Below, one piece after another: positions 8,366 to 11,734 of a DNA stretch of 11,734 bases. A model generated the notes under the pieces. The model had not been told where the DNA came from. It saw nothing but the letters and a program-made list of their open reading frames with translations, and ran no database searches. Numbering within the stretch: position 1 is the first letter of the stretch; every line of letters starts with the position of its first letter. The translations under genes were made by a program, and so were the position numbers. The stretch is from Deltaproteobacteria bacterium (lineage in GTDB: Bacteria; Desulfobacterota; DSM-4660; Desulfatiglandales; HGW-15), in assembly GCA_020342025.1 (NCBI GenBank), contig CP070840.1, positions 969,677-981,410 on the forward strand. Reading direction: 5' to 3'.

Positions 8366-9301
8366 ATGTGGAACAAGAAAGGGATCCTATTCCCTTCCGC
8401 CCTCATTATCTTCATGACCATCAGTGGATGTGCTGAAATGAAGAAACCTGCGCCAGTTATGGCCCCCATTGGGGGTGTTTCCGGCCATTTCAAGGTCGGG
8501 CAAATACTGGACCTCAAAAAGGGAACCGTGCTCTCTTTTGATCGGTTAATTGATCAGATCTCTTCAAGGGACCTTATATTTATTGGTGAGGCCCATGACA
8601 ATCCTGAACACCATCTTATACAGACGCAAATTCTCCAGGCCTTGGTGGATTGCTGCGGTCCGGCAACCATTGCCATGGAGTTTTTTCAGGAAACTCAACA
8701 GCCTGTCTTAGATCGCTATCTGCAGGGCGAACTCGATGAAGAGGCGTTTTTGAAGGAGATAAAGTGGAAGGATAGTTGGGGTTTCGATTATTCTTTTTAT
8801 CGTCCTCTCATGCTGTTGGCCAAACATCATGGTTATTCGGTGCTGGCGATCAACGCACCCCAAAATGTGGTGAAAAAGGTGGCAAGACATGGCCTAAAGA
8901 GTCTGGATGCGGAGGAGAGGGACAAGCTGGCTGTGGATATCGACCTGAGCAATGAGGCCCATCGCGCCTATGTCCGAAAGGCCTATGAACGGCATGCTCA
9001 TGGGGACCTGAAAGAATTTGATTACTTCTATGAGGCGCAGTGCGTGTGGGAAGATACAATGGCTGAGAATCTGGCGGAATATTTGAAGGAAAATGGGAAA
9101 AAGCTGATTGCTTTTACAGGGAATGGACATATCATCAACAAGTTTGGCATTCCAGACAGGACCATCGAGCGGATTCCCGTCTCCATGGTGACCATCATGC
9201 CTTACGCTCTGAGTGAAACGGAAAGCATTGAAAAAGAGATGGCGGATTATGTCTGGTTGACCGCCGATTATTCACCAAGACGCGTAAGGATTGAAAAATG
9301 A
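8366..9301 (+). CDS. ChaN-family (DUF399) lipoprotein, putative heme/iron-related
   Basis: The 311-aa protein has a lipoprotein signal: MWNKKG, a hydrophobic stretch, then lipobox ISGC with Cys22. Ala at +2 suggests outer-membrane sorting. The mature part matches the ChaN-like (haem-binding uptake / Tiki-EreA) superfamily: IFIGEAHDNPEHH (GExH at 74-77, His82, His83), AMEFF (Glu105), FYRPLMLLAKHHGY, VWEDTMAENL and GNGHIINKFG (252-255). Campylobacter ChaN binds paired hemes and other superfamily members are esterase- or protease-like, so the substrate here is open. I chose ATG at 8366 because GGAG lies 8 nt upstream and the signal peptide begins there; the TTG extension to 8294 spoils the signal. 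It is the first gene of a three-gene operon, and its stop overlaps the Nudix start (ATGA). Confidence 0.9.
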   Translation: MWNKKGILFPSALIIFMTISGCAEMKKPAPVMAPIGGVSGHFKVGQILDLKKGTVLSFDRLIDQISSRDLIFIGEAHDNPEHHLIQTQILQALVDCCGPATIAMEFFQETQQPVLDRYLQGELDEEAFLKEIKWKDSWGFDYSFYRPLMLLAKHHGYSVLAINAPQNVVKKVARHGLKSLDAEERDKLAVDIDLSNEAHRAYVRKAYERHAHGDLKEFDYFYEAQCVWEDTMAENLAEYLKENGKKLIAFTGNGHIINKFGIPDRTIERIPVSMVTIMPYALSETESIEKEMADYVWLTADYSPRRVRIEK

Positions 9302-9885
9302 ACCATGACCATTTGGTGATGCACGAACAACCCGATTTCCAGTTCTGCCCGGTTTGCGGAGGCAGTCTGAAGTCTTCAAAACTGAAGGAGCACGAACCGG
9401 CAAGGTTGGTCTGTACCGATTGCGACTTCATCTTTTATCTGGATCCTAAGTTGGTGGCCAGTTCCGTGGTGGAACTTGATGGAAGGATCGTGCTCCTAAG
9501 ACGTAACATTGAGCCCCAAAAGGGCAAATGGGTCGTGCCTGGTGGATATGTGGATCGAGGTGAAGCCGTGGAGGCTGCTGCACTGAGGGAGACCGAGGAG
9601 GAATGTGGAATCAGGACCCGCATCAAAAACCTGCTCGGGATCTATTCGTATCCAGGTCGGTCTGTGGTCGTAGTCGTCTATGTGACTGAGTATTTGACAG
9701 GAGATCTGACTGCGGGGGACGAGGCCGGGGAAGTCAAGCTGTTCCGGCAGGAGGAAATACCCTGGGATGACCTGGCCTTCCCAAGCACAGTGGATGCCCT
9801 GAGGGATTATTTTCATTTTTTCAAACAAAGGACCACGGACCACTGGCAACATACCAATCTGAAAGGAGAGAGATCGTGGAGGTGA
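9298..9885 (+). CDS. Zinc-ribbon Nudix hydrolase
   Basis: The 195-aa protein has an N-terminal zinc ribbon (Cys17, Cys20, Cys39, Cys42: CPVC...CTDC) and then a Nudix domain. The Nudix box fits Gx5Ex7REUxEExGU from Gly83 to Ile105: GYVDRGE, then RETEEECGI, with the metal-binding glutamates present and Thr at the U position. Proteins of this layout hydrolyse nucleoside diphosphate derivatives such as NADH or ADP-ribose, but the QxxSQPWPFPxS NADH motif of NudC is not visible, so I do not name the substrate. AAGGA at 9286-9290, inside the end of the upstream gene, is its ribosome site. It overlaps the ChaN-like gene by 4 nt and hisD by 10 nt, so co-translation is likely. Confidence 0.93.
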   Translation: MNHDHLVMHEQPDFQFCPVCGGSLKSSKLKEHEPARLVCTDCDFIFYLDPKLVASSVVELDGRIVLLRRNIEPQKGKWVVPGGYVDRGEAVEAAALRETEEECGIRTRIKNLLGIYSYPGRSVVVVVYVTEYLTGDLTAGDEAGEVKLFRQEEIPWDDLAFPSTVDALRDYFHFFKQRTTDHWQHTNLKGERSWR

Positions 9886-11174
9886 AGATAAAGCCTGAAC
9901 GCATCGAAAACTTGAATCCTGGTCAATTGAAAGGAATCATGGAGAGATCCATGGAGGATATCTCCTCTGTTTATGATGAGATGCGTAAGATCGTTGAAGA
10001 TATCAGGGAAAACGGAGATGCCGTCTCCCTAAGGCATTACAAAAAGCACAAGGAGGACATCTCTCCGGCCGACCTTGAGGCGACTCGAGAAGAGATAGAA
10101 GGGGCCTACAAGCAGTTAGATTCAAGGGTGGTGGACTGCCTCAAGATTGCGGCTCAGAACATTACCAAGTTTCACCGTGCTCAGCTTGAGAGGGAGATGT
10201 GGTCTATAGAGGTTTCAGAGGGCATCCTCGCTGGTCGTATGACCAGGGCCATGGATATTGTCGGTTGCTACATCCCCGGGGGAACGGCGGCATACCCCAG
10301 TTCCATTCTTATGACCGTGCTGCCTGCCAAGGTGGCTGGCGTGGGAACGATTGTGGCTGTGACTCCTCCCAGCAAGGGGATGGTGGCAACCCCCGCCACC
10401 CTGGTGGCAGCGGATCTGGCAGGCTGCGATCGGATTTTTAAGGTTGGAGGTCCATGGGGAGTAGCAAGTCTGGCCTATGGCACAGAGACCATACCAAGGG
10501 TGGATAAAATCGTTGGACCAGGGAACAAATATGTTACCGCTGCAAAGATGATAGTCTACGGTCAGGTGGACATCGATTCTCCAGCAGGTCCGAGCGAAGC
10601 ATTAATCTTAGCTGATGAGACCGGTGATGCGGATTTGATCGCTGTGGATTTTCTATCTCAGATAGAGCACGATCCCGACTCAGCAGCTGTGTTGGTCACC
10701 ATTTCACAGAAGTTGGCAGAAGAGGTCTGCCATTTGATAAACCAGGAATTCGAGTCCCTTCCTAGAAAAGAGATTTTTGAATCTTCTCTCATCAAACACT
10801 CCCATGTTCTGGTGGCCAAGGATATGGATCGAGCCATCGATTTTACAAACGAATACGCGACGGAACACCTTGAGATTCTAACTGCGGATCCCTTTATTAC
10901 CCTGAACAAGATAAAGCACGCTGGTTCTATTTTTATGGGACCCTATGCCCCTGTGCCAGTGGGTGATTATGCCTCTGGGACAAACCACGTTCTGCCCACG
11001 GGTCAGTGTGCCCGGATGTTTTCTGGGCTCTCAGTGGATGACTTCATAAAAAAGCCCACGTTCCAGTATTTGAGTAAGAAAGGTCTGTCCAGCCTGAAGG
11101 ATGTGGTGGTGACACTGGCTGAAGCAGAAGGCCTTCCCATTCATGCTAGGGCAGTCCAGGCACGATTCAAATAG
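9876..11174 (+). CDS. hisD: Histidinol dehydrogenase family protein (HisD)
   Basis: HisD oxidises histidinol to histidine in two NAD-dependent steps. The 432-aa length is normal. Expected residues are present, mapped by eye to E. coli HisD: zinc ligands Gln262, His265, Asp364 and His423; catalytic pair Glu330-His331 (ATEHLEI); His371 in GDYASGTNHVLPT; Tyr132 in CYIPGGT; Asn217 in VGPGNKYV; Ser240 in AGPSE. Odd: the usual GGAQAIAAL reads GGPWGVASL, so the NAD-contacting Gln (Gln188 in E. coli) becomes Trp194, and DMIAGPSE becomes DSPAGPSE. No other his gene is nearby. A specialised dehydrogenase of the HisD superfamily is therefore possible, though true HisD remains the default. The start is GTG at 9876, with GGAG 7 nt upstream, overlapping the Nudix gene by 10 nt. 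Confidence 0.92.
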   Translation: MEVKIKPERIENLNPGQLKGIMERSMEDISSVYDEMRKIVEDIRENGDAVSLRHYKKHKEDISPADLEATREEIEGAYKQLDSRVVDCLKIAAQNITKFHRAQLEREMWSIEVSEGILAGRMTRAMDIVGCYIPGGTAAYPSSILMTVLPAKVAGVGTIVAVTPPSKGMVATPATLVAADLAGCDRIFKVGGPWGVASLAYGTETIPRVDKIVGPGNKYVTAAKMIVYGQVDIDSPAGPSEALILADETGDADLIAVDFLSQIEHDPDSAAVLVTISQKLAEEVCHLINQEFESLPRKEIFESSLIKHSHVLVAKDMDRAIDFTNEYATEHLEILTADPFITLNKIKHAGSIFMGPYAPVPVGDYASGTNHVLPTGQCARMFSGLSVDDFIKKPTFQYLSKKGLSSLKDVVVTLAEAEGLPIHARAVQARFK

Positions 11175-11316
11175 TTTCCGGTCTGGAAACGGCCCTCTTC
11201 CTCAACCTCTGCGTCAATCTGCAGGATTGCTTGTGCGACATACTCAAGGTATGCCTCCGCGCAATCCTTTGATTTTCTTGATCTTGAGAAAAATTGCTCG
11301 TTTCCAGCTCGGAAAC
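11174..11316. repeat. 143-bp symmetric palindromic intergenic element (REP/MITE-like)
   Basis: Two 17-mers of the form GTTTCCnnnnnGGAAAC lie at 11174-11190 (loop GGTCT) and 11300-11316 (loop AGCTC); each folds on itself with a 6-bp stem. Midway between them, AGGATTGC (11223-11230) pairs with GCAATCCT (11261-11268), and inside it CATAC (11239-11243) pairs with GTATG (11249-11253) around the loop TCAAG. All three symmetry centres fall at 11245-11246, so the element is one long imperfect palindrome with hairpin ends. It begins on the last base of the hisD stop codon. There is no trailing T-run, so it is not a standard intrinsic terminator. No coding gene is evident within it; the open frame on the minus strand looks accidental. 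Confidence 0.8.
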
Positions 11317-11575
11317 CTACATGATTTGGTAACGAGATAATAGGTGCTAAAGACGCCGTCAACAGAATTCTAGATTCAAGTATCTTAAACGTGAAGTCCT
11401 CCGTGGAGAGTAGGTTATAAAGTTTTTGCTGAGATGAGTTTTAGGATTTGAAAATTGTTTGGTACTTTGATATTGGGGTTTTGAACTTCAGACCGTATAC
11501 ATGGTTTTTATTTAGGTCTCCCTTTTTTGATAGGGCGCCGTTGATAACATTACTTAGGAATGAGGAGGTCACGTT
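11317..11575 (+). other. Leader of the gcvH-like gene, no gene seen
   Basis: This 259-bp AT-rich stretch lies between the palindromic element and the gcvH-like start. I see no ORF with a ribosome site, no tRNA and no convincing terminator. A weak sigma-70 candidate is TTGGGG (11473-11478), 17 bp before TATACA (11496-11501). GAGGAGG (11562-11568), 7 nt before the ATG at 11576, is a strong ribosome site. I looked for a glycine riboswitch core and did not recognise one. Confidence 0.35.
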
Positions 11576-11734
11576 ATGGCTAACATCAAGGGCTACAACA
11601 TGCCCGATGAACTCTATTACCATGAGGAACATAGCTGGGCGCGGTTGGACGGCACAAAAGTGACCGTCGGGATGACGGATTTTTTCCAAAAGGAGGCGGG
11701 GGACATCGTTTTTGTGGATCTTCCAGATGAAGAA
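11576..11734 (+). CDS. Glycine cleavage H-like lipoyl carrier protein, N-terminal part (runs off right edge)
   Basis: The first 53 residues are present: MANIKGYNMPDELYYHEEHSW, then VTVGMTDFFQKEAGDIVFVDLPDEE at 29-53. This matches the start of GcvH: IKGY..P.xLyY...HxW, then VGxTdxxQ..aGDIvfVdLP. GcvH carries methylamine on a lipoyl-lysine between the P- and T-proteins of glycine cleavage; the lipoyl-lysine would lie beyond the window. FFQKEAGD in place of the usual TDYAQ..LGD, and DLPDEE in place of ELPxVG, are atypical and suggest one of the GcvH paralogues common in anaerobes, possibly serving another lipoate-dependent system. The start is well supported by the GAGGAGG ribosome site. I leave the symbol empty because of this doubt. 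Confidence 0.85.
   Translation, partial: MANIKGYNMPDELYYHEEHSWARLDGTKVTVGMTDFFQKEAGDIVFVDLPDEE

Noticed and set aside
11174..11190. GTTTCC/GGAAAC hairpin as a rho-independent terminator for hisD
   Set aside because: The stem is only 6 bp, not GC-rich, and is not followed by a run of T; it fits better as one end of the larger symmetric element.
11141..11362. 73-aa minus-strand frame across the palindromic element
   Set aside because: It covers the repeat and the 3' end of hisD. Its apparent amino-acid pattern comes from the repeat sequence, and there is no ribosome site.
11317..11575. Glycine riboswitch in front of the gcvH-like gene
   Set aside because: Considered because of the gene downstream, but no glycine aptamer core or tandem arrangement could be recognised by eye. 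A covariance-model search would settle it.

Overview
The window is chromosomal DNA of moderate GC, densely packed with housekeeping genes and with no phage, insertion sequence or CRISPR array. The gene families and the order M23 peptidase - secA - argJ suggest a Gram-negative bacterium of the Desulfobacterota (former Deltaproteobacteria). This placement is an inference from remembered synteny and protein style, not from a search. A lipoprotein signal, SecA with a zinc tail and a membrane-anchored LytM-type protein fit a diderm envelope.

Left part (1-8225), all on the minus strand. Read 5'->3' on that strand it runs: GNAT-family acetyltransferase, uvrC (joined by an ATGA stop/start overlap), a promoter, a membrane-anchored M23 peptidase-like protein, secA, argJ, and the first 59 codons of a mannose-1-phosphate guanylyltransferase that leaves the window at base 1. 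These genes serve DNA repair, cell-wall remodelling, protein export, arginine synthesis and GDP-mannose supply. They look like a loosely packed set of transcription units, with gaps of about 90-270 bp between uvrC, the M23 gene, secA, argJ and manC.

Middle (8226-8365) is a short divergent intergenic region. Right part (8366-11734) is on the plus strand: a ChaN-like lipoprotein, a zinc-ribbon Nudix hydrolase and a histidinol-dehydrogenase family protein. The first two are joined by an ATGA overlap and the last two by a 10-nt overlap, so this is a tight three-gene operon. The HisD-family protein keeps its zinc and catalytic residues but has Trp where the NAD-contacting Gln of the E. coli enzyme normally sits.

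After hisD comes a 401-bp gap. Its first 143 bp form a symmetric palindromic element: two near-identical self-complementary 17-mers at equal distance from a central stem-loop. It starts on the last base of the hisD stop codon. The gap ends at a well-marked start for a GcvH-like (lipoyl carrier) protein that runs off the right edge. I found no clearly new multi-gene system. The best leads are the palindromic element, the unusual HisD and its ChaN/Nudix partners, and the atypical H-protein.
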